A DNA stretch of 11,467 bases, from the NCBI GenBank assembly GCA_937883885.1, contig CAKZXL010000506.1, positions 1 through 11,467 on the forward strand. The letters run 5' to 3'. A program made the position numbers and the translations under genes. The first letter of the stretch is position 1, and the number at the start of each line of letters is the position of its first letter. Source of the DNA: an uncultured Aquincola sp. GTDB taxonomy: Bacteria; Pseudomonadota; Gammaproteobacteria; Burkholderiales; Burkholderiaceae. Below, in pieces: positions 1 through 5,768 of this stretch. The notes below the pieces were generated by a model. That model saw only the letters and a list, made by a program, of their open reading frames with translations, made no database searches and had not been told where the DNA came from.

Positions 1-229
1 GATCGGTCTGGCTGCTGCAGTGGCCTGGATGTTCTTCCGCCACAACGCGCACCTCGGGCAACTGCTGCCATTCCTGATCCTGCTGGCCTGCCCGCTGATG
101 CACTTGTTCGGGCACGGCGGGCACGGCGGGCATGGCGGCCACGGTGGACATGGCGGCGGGTCGGACACGAAGCCCAAGGACGACACGCGCCAGCTTCCTC
201 CCGGTGGCCAGGGCGGCCACCAGCACTGA
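1..229 (+). CDS. DUF2933 family small membrane protein, 5' end cut off by the window
   Basis: The frame is open from base 2, with no ATG before the GTG at 20. The residues before that GTG (IGLAAAVA) read as part of a membrane helix, so the true start is probably upstream of the window. The visible part has a helix ending in FFRHNAHLGQ, then LLPFLILLACPLMHLF, which matches the DUF2933 pattern of a helix, an (E/N)xRAHL-like turn, and a second helix ending in CPLMH. A Gly-His repeat and a hydrophilic tail ending in GGHQH follow. DUF2933 proteins have no proven function; they are commonly found beside copper or heavy-metal efflux genes, and the His-rich tail fits metal binding. An HMA protein starts 18 bases downstream, which supports a metal-related role. 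Family assignment is firm; function is inference. Confidence 0.8.
   Translation, partial: IGLAAAVAWMFFRHNAHLGQLLPFLILLACPLMHLFGHGGHGGHGGHGGHGGGSDTKPKDDTRQLPPGGQGGHQH
110..154 (+). repeat. Nine-base tandem repeat encoding Gly-His-Gly units
   Basis: Five consecutive 9-base units encode Gly-His-Gly inside the DUF2933 gene. The codons vary between units (cac/cat, ggc/ggt/gga/ggg), so the protein repeat is better conserved than the DNA. That suggests selection on the peptide, probably as a flexible metal-binding tail, rather than a recent DNA slippage product. Confidence 0.85.
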
Positions 230-247
230 AACCCAAGCAGTCCCGAT

Positions 248-553
248 ATGCAAACCACTGAACTCAAAGTCGACGGCATGACCTGCGGGTCCTGCGTCGC
301 GTCGGTCACCAAGGCGCTCAAGCGCGTGCCGGGCGTGCAGGACGTCGAGGTCGATCTCGGCAGCGGCATCGCGCGTGTCCACGGGGAGCACGCCGCGCAC
401 CAGGTGCCTGAGCTGGTCGCCGCACTCGGCGAGGCCGGCCATGAGGCGGGCGCCGCGACAGGCGCGCCGGCCGCGCATCAGCACCCCGCCGGCGGGTGTG
501 GTGCGGGTGCCGGTGCGGCCGGCAAGGGCCGCGGCGGCTGCTGCTGCAGTTGA
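248..553 (+). CDS. Small heavy-metal-associated (HMA) domain protein with Cys-rich tail
   Basis: This 101-residue protein has an N-terminal HMA domain (about residues 1-66). Its metal-binding loop GMTCGSC carries C13 and C16, followed by the usual helix (VASVTKALKRVPGV) and strand (VQDVEVDLGSGIARV). CopZ-like chaperones and the N-terminal domains of P1B ATPases use this fold to pass Cu(I), or less often Hg(II) or Zn(II), between partners in the cytoplasm. The tail is unusual: Gly/Ala-rich, with H77, H79 and C84, and ending in Cys-Cys-Cys-Ser (C98-C100). That could form a second thiol site. The ATG at 248 gives the standard HMA start. It lies 18 bases after the DUF2933 gene and 6 bases before the DUF3141 gene, so the three are probably co-transcribed. 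The metal cannot be decided from sequence. Confidence 0.88.
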   Translation: MQTTELKVDGMTCGSCVASVTKALKRVPGVQDVEVDLGSGIARVHGEHAAHQVPELVAALGEAGHEAGAATGAPAAHQHPAGGCGAGAGAAGKGRGGCCCS

Positions 554-559
554 GACGTC

Positions 560-2236
560 ATGCCGACACCGAACACCGCCGCCGAGGCCGCGTCTGCGCG
601 CCTCACGCCCGGTCGCCTGGTCGCCCGCTACTGGCTGGACGCACTGTGGCGCGCCACTGCGGCGGCCGACACGCTGCGTGAACGTGCAGCCAACATGAAG
701 GCACACGAGGCCGCGGGCATGCCGCCCCTGCTGCATTTCGAGTCCGAACCGGTGGCCGACGGCCGGGATCTCGAACCGCCGTCGAACTACCGGCTGCTGC
801 GCGTCACGCGCTGTGGCACCGATGCGCTCGAGAAGCACGTGCGCAAGGGCGCCGCACCAGTGATCGTGGTCGACCCGCGCGCCGGGCATGGCCCCGGCAT
901 CGGCGGCTTCAAGCGCGATTCGGAAGTCGGCATGGCACTGCTCGAGGGCCACCCGGTCTACTTCGTCGTCTTCGACCCAGAGCCGGTCGAGGGACAGACG
1001 ATGGGGGCCGTCGTGCAGACGCTGGCAGCCTTCATCGACATCGTTGCCAAGCGCCATCGCGGCAAGGCGCCGATCGTCTACGGCAACTGCCAGGGCGGCT
1101 GGGCGATCACGCTGGCGCTGTCGCATTGCGAGCATCGCGCGGCGATGGCGGTACTGAATGGCTCGCCGCTGTCGTACTGGGCGGGTGAACGCGGCATCAA
1201 CCCGATGCGCCTGCTCGGTGGCTTCACCGGCGGCGTCTGGCCGGCGCACTGGATGTCGGACCTGGGCAACGGCCGCTTCGACGGCGCCTGGCTGGTGCAG
1301 AACTTCGAGGCGCTGCGGCCCGAGGGCGTGTTCAGGAAGTACGACACGCTCTTTGCGCAGCCCGAGGCCGAGCACGACCGCTTCCTGGAGTTCGAGCGCT
1401 GGTGGAACGGCTTCTACCAGTTGGCCGGCGAAGAGATGCTGGCGATCGCCGGGGAACTGTTTGTCGGCAATCGGCTCGAGGACGGCGAGGTCGTGGTCGA
1501 CGGCCATTGCCGTGCGGACCTGAAGCGCATCGGCGCGCCGCTGGTGATCTTCAGCTCTTACGGCGACAACATCACGCCGCCGCACCAGGCGCTGGGTTGG
1601 CTCAAGGAAGTCTTCGCCACGACCGAGGATCTGGTAGCTGCCGGCCAGCGTGTCGTCTATCTGCTGCACAAGCAGGTGGGACACCTCGGCATCTTCGTGT
1701 CGGCGGGCGTGGCGCGGCGCGAGCACCGTGCCATCCTGCACCACGCAGGAGCGATCCAGGAACTCGCACCTGGTCTCTATGAGATGGTCCTGGAGGATGG
1801 CGCCGGCGGCGACATCGCCCCCGGCGCCCGCTTCGAACCGCGCCGCCTCGAGGATCTGCCCTTCGAAGCCAACCCGGCTGGATTCGACAAGGTTCAGGCG
1901 TTGTCGGAGGCCAGCGAACGTGCCTACGCGCAGTGGGTGTCGCCGTGGGTCCGCATGGCGGTCACGCCGGAATCGGCGCGCCAGCTGCGCGAACTGCATC
2001 CGATGCGGGTCAGCCGGCAGGCCTGGTCAGACAAGGTGACGCCAGCGCTTGCCTGGTTGCCGTGGACGCAGCAGTGGCTCGATCAGTGGGGCGCCCACGA
2101 CCCGGACCGGGTCGCCAACCCCTGGTACCAGCTGGAGCGCGTCGGGGCGGACGCGTGTGCACAGGCCTGGGAGTCGTGGCGCACGAGCCGCGACCTGTGG
2201 GCCGAGGTGGTGTTCCAGCAGCTCTACGCCAGTTGA
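560..2236 (+). CDS. DUF3141 alpha/beta-hydrolase, related to polyhydroxyalkanoate synthase
   Basis: The 558-residue protein follows the DUF3141 family along its whole length: YWLDALWRATAAADTLRERA near the N-terminus, then VVDPRAGHGPGIGGFK, PLSYWAGERGINPMR, DLGNGRFDGAWLVQNFE, FERWWNGFYQL and GELFVGNRLEDGEV. The nucleophile elbow is GNCQGG with Cys177, as in the Gly-x-Cys-x-Gly box of PHA synthases, where hydrolases usually have Ser. The probable triad is completed by D336 (SSYGDNITPP) and H375 (KQVGHLGIF). Family members are often annotated as poly(3-hydroxyalkanoate) synthetase-like, but I know of no proven reaction. Many relatives are longer (roughly 700 residues or more, from memory), so this is a short form that still has a complete core. 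No signal peptide or membrane helix is evident, so it is probably cytoplasmic. The start 6 bases after the HMA gene suggests translational coupling. FabI and acetate kinase downstream match the usual neighbourhood of the family. Confidence 0.88.
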   Translation: MPTPNTAAEAASARLTPGRLVARYWLDALWRATAAADTLRERAANMKAHEAAGMPPLLHFESEPVADGRDLEPPSNYRLLRVTRCGTDALEKHVRKGAAPVIVVDPRAGHGPGIGGFKRDSEVGMALLEGHPVYFVVFDPEPVEGQTMGAVVQTLAAFIDIVAKRHRGKAPIVYGNCQGGWAITLALSHCEHRAAMAVLNGSPLSYWAGERGINPMRLLGGFTGGVWPAHWMSDLGNGRFDGAWLVQNFEALRPEGVFRKYDTLFAQPEAEHDRFLEFERWWNGFYQLAGEEMLAIAGELFVGNRLEDGEVVVDGHCRADLKRIGAPLVIFSSYGDNITPPHQALGWLKEVFATTEDLVAAGQRVVYLLHKQVGHLGIFVSAGVARREHRAILHHAGAIQELAPGLYEMVLEDGAGGDIAPGARFEPRRLEDLPFEANPAGFDKVQALSEASERAYAQWVSPWVRMAVTPESARQLRELHPMRVSRQAWSDKVTPALAWLPWTQQWLDQWGAHDPDRVANPWYQLERVGADACAQAWESWRTSRDLWAEVVFQQLYAS

Positions 2237-2255
2237 CCGATCGATCGACCGACCG
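2235..2255 (+). repeat. Short tetranucleotide repeat (GAYC units) in the gap after the DUF3141 gene
   Basis: Five units of gacc/gatc run from the DUF3141 stop codon into the leader of the next gene, just before its ribosome binding site. The units are imperfect and the tract is short, so it may be chance. Length change here would alter only spacing, not a reading frame. Confidence 0.5.
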
Positions 2256-2259
2256 CAAC

Positions 2260-2265
2260 GAGGAG
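2260..2265 (+). promoter_or_regulatory. Ribosome binding site (GAGGAG) fixing the start at 2272
   Basis: GAGGAG lies 6 bases before the ATG at 2272. The frame is open far upstream into the DUF3141 gene, so this site, together with the signal peptide that begins at this ATG, decides the start. Confidence 0.75.
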
Positions 2266-2271
2266 TCCATC

Positions 2272-2760
2272 ATGAGATCCATCCCACTGGCGCCCTGCTG
2301 GCGACTTGCGGCCACGACGTGGCTGTTGCTGCTGCTGGCCACCATGCTGAGCCCAGCGCTGGCACAGAGCCGCACGGAACGATCCGGCGTCACCCTCTAC
2401 TGGGGGCTCGTGCCAGCGGCGGTCGTGGCGGACAAGCACGCGCTCGCCGAACTCCACGGTGGTCCGCCCAGAGGTGGCGGCCAGGTGCACCACTTGGTCG
2501 TGGCGCTTTATGACAGCGCGAGCGGCCGTCGCATCGAGGACGCCGTCGTGCGCGCTCAACTCAGCGAAATCGGCATCGCCGACGAGCCGCCGAAGTACCT
2601 CCTGCCGATGAAGGTCAACGACCAGGCCAGCTACGGGCAGGTCTTCAGCGTTGCCAAGGATGGACCGTACCGGTTCCGGCTCTGGGTTCGGCCGTCAGCG
2701 CGGACCGACGAGATCGAGTTCAGGTTCGACGCCTGGTCGCCGCATCGCTCCGAGCGCTGA
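2272..2760 (+). CDS. Secreted or periplasmic protein of unknown function
   Basis: This 162-residue protein starts with a clear Sec signal peptide: basic and polar residues 1-11, a hydrophobic core at about 12-25 (TTWLLLLLATML), and a likely cleavage after ALA at residue 31. The mature part of about 131 residues looks like a small beta-sandwich. It contains HGGPPRGGGQVHHLVVALYD, then SGRRIEDAVVRAQLSEIG, a strand with LLPMKVNDQASYGQVF, and a closing YRFRLWVRP and EIEFRFDAW. I recognise this pattern from unnamed periplasmic proteins (xHHLVVALxD, exxDAxVxA, PMxxxxxxxYG) near metal or redox genes, but know no function. H489-type numbering is not assigned; the paired His in VHHL and the HGG motif could bind metal. 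No Cys remains in the mature chain. It sits between the DUF3141 gene and a DUF2933-like gene, with 10 bases to the latter. Confidence 0.82.
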   Translation: MRSIPLAPCWRLAATTWLLLLLATMLSPALAQSRTERSGVTLYWGLVPAAVVADKHALAELHGGPPRGGGQVHHLVVALYDSASGRRIEDAVVRAQLSEIGIADEPPKYLLPMKVNDQASYGQVFSVAKDGPYRFRLWVRPSARTDEIEFRFDAWSPHRSER

Positions 2761-2770
2761 GGAGAGCGCC

Positions 2771-2992
2771 ATGACCGCACCGACGAAGCCCGCCGACACC
2801 GAATCGGGCCGTGCCTGGCCCAAGTGGATCCTCTGGACCTTCGCGGCGGTGGCGCTGCTGCTGCTGCTGCTGGAACACCGGGCGCATGCGCTCGGCTGGT
2901 GGCTGCACGCGCTGCTCGGGCTGTGCATCGTTCTCCTGTACCTCCTCGTGCGATCCGATGGTGATGGCGCCCGAAAAGGCGGCCCGAACTGA
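2771..2992 (+). CDS. Small two-helix membrane protein resembling DUF2933
   Basis: The ATG at 2771 follows a GGAGAG-type ribosome binding site that overlaps the end of the preceding gene, giving 73 residues. Residues 1-16 are polar. Helix 1 (about 17-34, WPKWILWTFAAVALLLLLL) leads into EHRAHALG at 35-42, and helix 2 (about 43-60) ends in LCIVLLYLLV before a charged tail. The helix-EHRAH-helix layout is the hallmark of DUF2933, but this copy lacks the CPLMH end of helix 2 and the His-rich tail of the copy at the left edge. It may be a relative that has lost metal binding, or a small inner-membrane partner of the secreted protein encoded 10 bases upstream. Coding is likely from the start signals and hydrophobic pattern. 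Function is unknown. Confidence 0.7.
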   Translation: MTAPTKPADTESGRAWPKWILWTFAAVALLLLLLEHRAHALGWWLHALLGLCIVLLYLLVRSDGDGARKGGPN

Positions 2993-3036
2993 ACGCCGGG
3001 CCGCAGCCCATCGCAACAACATAGCAAGGCGACTCA

Positions 3037-3816
3037 TTGGAAACCATCGATCTCACCGGCCGCAGAGGCCTCGTGGTCGGCGTGGCGAACGCCGACAGCC
3101 TGGCCTGGTCCGCGGCGCGGCACTTTCGCAACGCCGGCGCCGAACTGGCGCTGACCTACTACAACGAGAAGGCCCGGCCGTTCGTCGCGCCGCTGGCCGA
3201 GCAGGTACAGGCACAGCTGCTGCCCTGCAACGTGCTGGAGGAGGGGCAGCTGGAAGCGGTGTTCGAAACGTTGCGCGAGCGTTGGGGCCGGCTCGACTTT
3301 GTCTTCCATTCGATCGCGTCGGCGCGCAAGGAAGACCTGCGGGGCCGCCTCACCGACTGCTCCGGCGCCGGCTTCGCCGAGGCGATGCTGGTGTCCTGCC
3401 ACTCGCTGATCCGCATGGCGCACTTGGCTGAGCCACTGATGCGCGATGGCGGGAGTCTCACCACGGTGAGCTACTACGGCGCCGAGAAGGTGGTCGAGCA
3501 CTACAACGTGATGGGACCCGTGAAGGCCGCGCTGGAGGCCTCGGTGCGCTATCTCGCCCACGAGCTCGGTCCGGCCGGCATACGCGTCAATGCCATCTCG
3601 GCGGGGCCGGTGCGCACCCGGGCCGCATCGGGCATTACGCACTTCGACGAACTGCTCGACGAGGCCGCGCGCCGCTCGCCGCAGCGCCGCACGGTGGATG
3701 GCTGCGAGGTCGGCCGCGTGGCTCTGCTGCTCGCCAGTCCCTACGCGTCGGCCATCACCGGCGAGGTGGTGCACGTCGACGCCGGCTTCCATGTCGAAGG
3801 CATGGTGTTTCACTGA
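3037..3816 (+). CDS. fabI: Enoyl-[acyl-carrier-protein] reductase (NADH), FabI type
   Basis: This 259-residue SDR-fold enzyme reduces trans-2-enoyl-ACP to acyl-ACP in the last step of each fatty-acid elongation cycle. The cofactor-binding start GRRGLVVGVANADSLAW matches FabI rather than typical FabG. The FabI catalytic pattern is complete: SYYGAEKVVEHYNVMGPVK gives Y146, Y156 and K163, the same numbers as in the E. coli enzyme. Downstream are GIRVNAISAGPVRTRAASGI and the C-terminal GEVVHVDAGFHVEGM. The predicted start is TTG at 3037, with a weak purine-rich site (aaggcga) before it. No ATG lies nearby, and METIDLTGRRG fits the family's N-terminus. The sequence looks like the accessory FabI found beside DUF3141 and acetate kinase genes rather than the housekeeping copy. 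The ackA gene begins 17 bases later. It could act on a special acyl chain or CoA ester. Confidence 0.93.
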   Translation: METIDLTGRRGLVVGVANADSLAWSAARHFRNAGAELALTYYNEKARPFVAPLAEQVQAQLLPCNVLEEGQLEAVFETLRERWGRLDFVFHSIASARKEDLRGRLTDCSGAGFAEAMLVSCHSLIRMAHLAEPLMRDGGSLTTVSYYGAEKVVEHYNVMGPVKAALEASVRYLAHELGPAGIRVNAISAGPVRTRAASGITHFDELLDEAARRSPQRRTVDGCEVGRVALLLASPYASAITGEVVHVDAGFHVEGMVFH

Positions 3817-3833
3817 CCGGCCGGGCCAGAGCC

Positions 3834-4244
3834 ATGCACATCCTCTCGATCAATGCCGGCAGCGCGACGCTCAAGTTCGGCGTCTTCGATCCGGCCTCGG
3901 CCACGCCACAGATGGAGGCGACGATCGGCCACCCCGCGGTCGACGCGGCGGCGTTCGACGAGATCGAACGCCGGCTGCGTGAAGCGGGCGTGACGGCGAT
4001 CGATGCCGTCGGCCATCGTGTCGCGCACGGGGGACCTCGCCTGAGCGAATCGGTGCGCATTGATGTGAACGTCGAGCGCGACATTGAGCGGGCAGCGGCA
4101 CTGGCCCCCCAGCACAACCCGGTGGCGCTGGTCGGCATCCGCCTGGCGCGCGAGCGCTGGCCGGGTCTGCCACAGGTGGCGGTGTTCGATACCGCCTTCC
4201 ACGCCGGCATGCCCGAGCAGGCCGCGGCCTACGCCGTGCCGTAG
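3834..4244 (+). CDS. ackA: Acetate kinase, N-terminal part, ended by an in-frame amber codon
   Basis: The first 136 codons encode the N-terminal domain of an acetate/propionate kinase, which transfers phosphate between acyl-phosphate and ADP. The phosphate-binding start ILSINAGSATLKFGVF is intact. So are GHRVAHGG with the catalytic Arg (codon 62), APQHNP with its substrate-site His, and FDTAFH with the catalytic Asp (codon 119). The chain stops at TAG in the middle of the conserved stretch that in other kinases runs YAxPY-W-GxRRYGFHG. The same frame continues without a shift into the rest of the kinase, so this is not an independent gene but the front of an interrupted one. Alone it lacks the His of RYGFHG and most of the second domain, and should be inactive. 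ATG at 3834 follows fabI by 17 bases. Confidence 0.88.
   Translation: MHILSINAGSATLKFGVFDPASATPQMEATIGHPAVDAAAFDEIERRLREAGVTAIDAVGHRVAHGGPRLSESVRIDVNVERDIERAAALAPQHNPVALVGIRLARERWPGLPQVAVFDTAFHAGMPEQAAAYAVP
4242..4244 (+). other. In-frame amber stop inside the acetate kinase-PduL frame (codon 137)
   Basis: Read through, the frame gives AVP-stop-AWRDAGVRRYGFHG. Acetate kinases commonly have Tyr at this place (YA(V/L)PY...), so TAC or TAT to TAG is a one-base change. Conservation is equally good on both sides. Candidate explanations are a recent nonsense mutation, a sequencing or assembly error, or programmed readthrough. Confidence 0.85.
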
Positions 4245-4262
4245 GCATGGCGCGACGCTGGC

Positions 4263-5603
4263 GTGCGTCGCTACGGCTTCCACGGCCTGTCGCACCAGCA
4301 TGTGCTCGAGGCCGTGAGCGCCGTGCTGGATCGAGCTCCCGCCGAGCTGCGCATCGTCAGCTGCCACCTGGGCAATGGCGCAAGCGTCTGCGCGATCGAC
4401 CGTGGGCGCTCCATCGACACCTCAATGGGGATGACGGCCTTGGAGGGGCTGGTGATGGGAACCCGCAGCGGTGACCTGGACCCCGGCGTACCGGGCTTCG
4501 TCGCACGGACGCTCGGCATCGATCTGGCGCAGGTCGAAGCGGCGCTGCACCACGACAGCGGACTGAAGGCGCTGTCGGGCATCGGTTCGGACCTGCGCGA
4601 GGTCGAAGCCCGGGCACGCCAAGGACATGCCGGCGCCTTGCTGGCGCTACAGGTTCACGCCTACCGCGTGCGCAAGTACATCGGAGCCTACGCCGCGGCG
4701 ATGGGCGGCTGCGATGCCGTCGCGTTCACCGGCGGGGCAGGCGAGAACTCGCCCGCATTGCGTCGGCGCATCCTGGAGGGCCTGGAGTTCCTCGGCGTGC
4801 GTCTCGACGAGGATCGCAACGAGTCCTTCGGAACGTCTCTCGATGTTGCAGAGCTGCAGGCGCCGCGGTCGCAGGTGGCGGTGCTGGCCGTGCGGGCGCG
4901 TGAACAGTGGGTCATCGCGCGCGAGACTGCGACGGTGTTGCGCCGCGCCATGCAGCCGGTGCCACGTCAGGATCAGCCGATCCCGGTGGCGATCTCGGCC
5001 CACCACGTGCACCTGACCGAGGCGGCTGTCGAGGCGCTATTCGGTGCCGGCCACTCGCTGCGCGTGCTGCAGCCGTTGAGTCAGCCCGGATTCTTTGCCG
5101 CCGAGGAAACCGTCTCCGTGATCGGCGCGCGTGGCCGGCTCGAGCGCGTCCGCGTCGTCGGGCCCTGCCGCACGGCGAACCAGATCGAGGTCAGTCGCAC
5201 CGAGGCCATCCAGCTCGGCATCGACGCGCCGCTGCGCCTGTCCGGTGATCTCGCAGGCACGCCCGAGGTCACGCTGTCGGGGCCGGCGGGGACGCTGCGC
5301 ACCACGGGACTGATCGTGGCACGCCGCCACCTGCACCTGACGCCCACGGACGCTCAGCGGCTCGGCGTGGCAGCGGGCGGCGAGATCGAGGTGGCCCTGG
5401 AGACGCCGCGCGGCACGGTGCTGCGCCACGTCGCCTTGCGCATCGACGACGGCGTGGTGCTGGAGCTTCACCTCGACACCGACGAAGCGAACGCCGCAGG
5501 GCTGCGCGGGACGGGGGAGGGCGTGCTGCAGCGATGCGACTGCGCCGCCCACGTCCGTGCGGCGGCGGGCCAGGAAGACCAGGCCAAGTGCCTCGCCACG
5601 TGA
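4263..5603 (+). CDS. ackA: Acetate kinase C-terminal part fused to PduL-type phosphate acyltransferase
   Basis: This frame is the direct continuation of the interrupted kinase. GTG 4263 is only the first possible start after the stop and has no good ribosome binding site. Kinase motifs are RYGFHGLSHQHV (catalytic His), HLGNGASVCAI, SIDTSMGMTALEGLVMGTRS with the catalytic Arg at 4464-4466, HHDSGLKALSGIGSDLREVE, FTGGAGENS, and RAREQWVIARET, whose Glu aligns with the Mg-binding Glu of the family. The kinase ends near 4950. After a short linker rich in Pro and Gln, a complete PduL domain follows (described separately). PduL converts acyl-CoA and phosphate to acyl-phosphate, which the kinase then uses to make ATP, so the fusion would couple two consecutive steps. 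The uninterrupted product would be about 589 residues: roughly 380 for the kinase and 205 for PduL. Both halves look catalytically intact, so decay, if real, is recent. Confidence 0.87.
   Translation: MRRYGFHGLSHQHVLEAVSAVLDRAPAELRIVSCHLGNGASVCAIDRGRSIDTSMGMTALEGLVMGTRSGDLDPGVPGFVARTLGIDLAQVEAALHHDSGLKALSGIGSDLREVEARARQGHAGALLALQVHAYRVRKYIGAYAAAMGGCDAVAFTGGAGENSPALRRRILEGLEFLGVRLDEDRNESFGTSLDVAELQAPRSQVAVLAVRAREQWVIARETATVLRRAMQPVPRQDQPIPVAISAHHVHLTEAAVEALFGAGHSLRVLQPLSQPGFFAAEETVSVIGARGRLERVRVVGPCRTANQIEVSRTEAIQLGIDAPLRLSGDLAGTPEVTLSGPAGTLRTTGLIVARRHLHLTPTDAQRLGVAAGGEIEVALETPRGTVLRHVALRIDDGVVLELHLDTDEANAAGLRGTGEGVLQRCDCAAHVRAAAGQEDQAKCLAT
4977..5525 (+). other. PduL-type phosphate acyltransferase domain at the C-terminus of the kinase fusion
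   Basis: The domain has the two-part PduL layout. The first half starts IPVAISAHHVHLT, with the zinc-ligand pair His-x-His at 5004-5012, then FFAAEETV with the conserved Glu (5103-5108), VRVVGPCRTANQIEVSRTEA with the conserved Arg, and APLRLSG. The second half has GLIVARRHLHLTPTDAQRLGV with the second His-x-His (5328-5336) and LELHLDTDEAN with its His at 5469-5471. These are the metal and phosphate-site residues of PduL. No encapsulation peptide of the kind that targets PduL to microcompartments is visible; the kinase occupies the N-terminus. PduL is unrelated to the classical Pta fold, so here it probably substitutes for Pta. Confidence 0.88.
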
Positions 5604-5621
5604 CCGGACCGGGAGCAACGC

Positions 5622-5768
5622 ATGGCAACCAAGCAAGAGTTCCTGAGCGGCGCGACCGACTCGCGATGCACCACGCAGGCGCTTGACCCGTGTGCAGCAC
5701 CCAGGTCGAGACTCGCAGCGCGGAGGTCGATGTGCTCCCGCGGCGACGGAGAACGGCAATGCAACTGA
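5622..5768 (+). CDS. Possible small ORF (48 residues) or remnant of a gene start
   Basis: GGGAG (5611-5615) lies 6 bases before the ATG at 5622, the best ribosome binding site in the gap between the PduL fusion and the MerR gene. The frame begins MATKQEFLSGATDSRCTTQA, which looks like a real protein start. Its second half has rare Arg codons (aga, agg) and reads like non-coding sequence. It ends at TGA 5766-5768, overlapping the first codons of the MerR gene. It could be a leader peptide, or the stump of a deleted gene fused to the MerR leader. I do not recognise the sequence. Apart from this ORF and a poor TTGACC at 5683, I see nothing else in the 155-base gap. Confidence 0.3.
   Translation: MATKQEFLSGATDSRCTTQALDPCAAPRSRLAARRSMCSRGDGERQCN
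5748..5753 (+). promoter_or_regulatory. Ribosome binding site (GGAGAA) fixing the MerR start at 5759
   Basis: GGAGAA ends 5 bases before ATG 5759. An in-frame GTG start further upstream (5690) would add 23 residues that match nothing in MerR proteins. The helix-turn-helix begins right after this ATG. Confidence 0.65.

Noticed and set aside
3034..3813. Open frame on the - strand of the same length as fabI
   Set aside because: It is the exact antisense shadow of fabI, whose catalytic residues are all present on the + strand.
4242..4244. Pyrrolysine insertion at the amber codon
   Set aside because: Pyrrolysine is restricted to organisms with pyl genes and is known mainly from methylamine methyltransferases. 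Nothing in this window suggests it, and Tyr is the expected residue.
5683..5711. TTGACC followed 17 bases later by tcgaga as a promoter before the MerR gene
   Set aside because: The -35-like element is fair but the -10 matches at only two positions, and TTGACC is common by chance in this composition.
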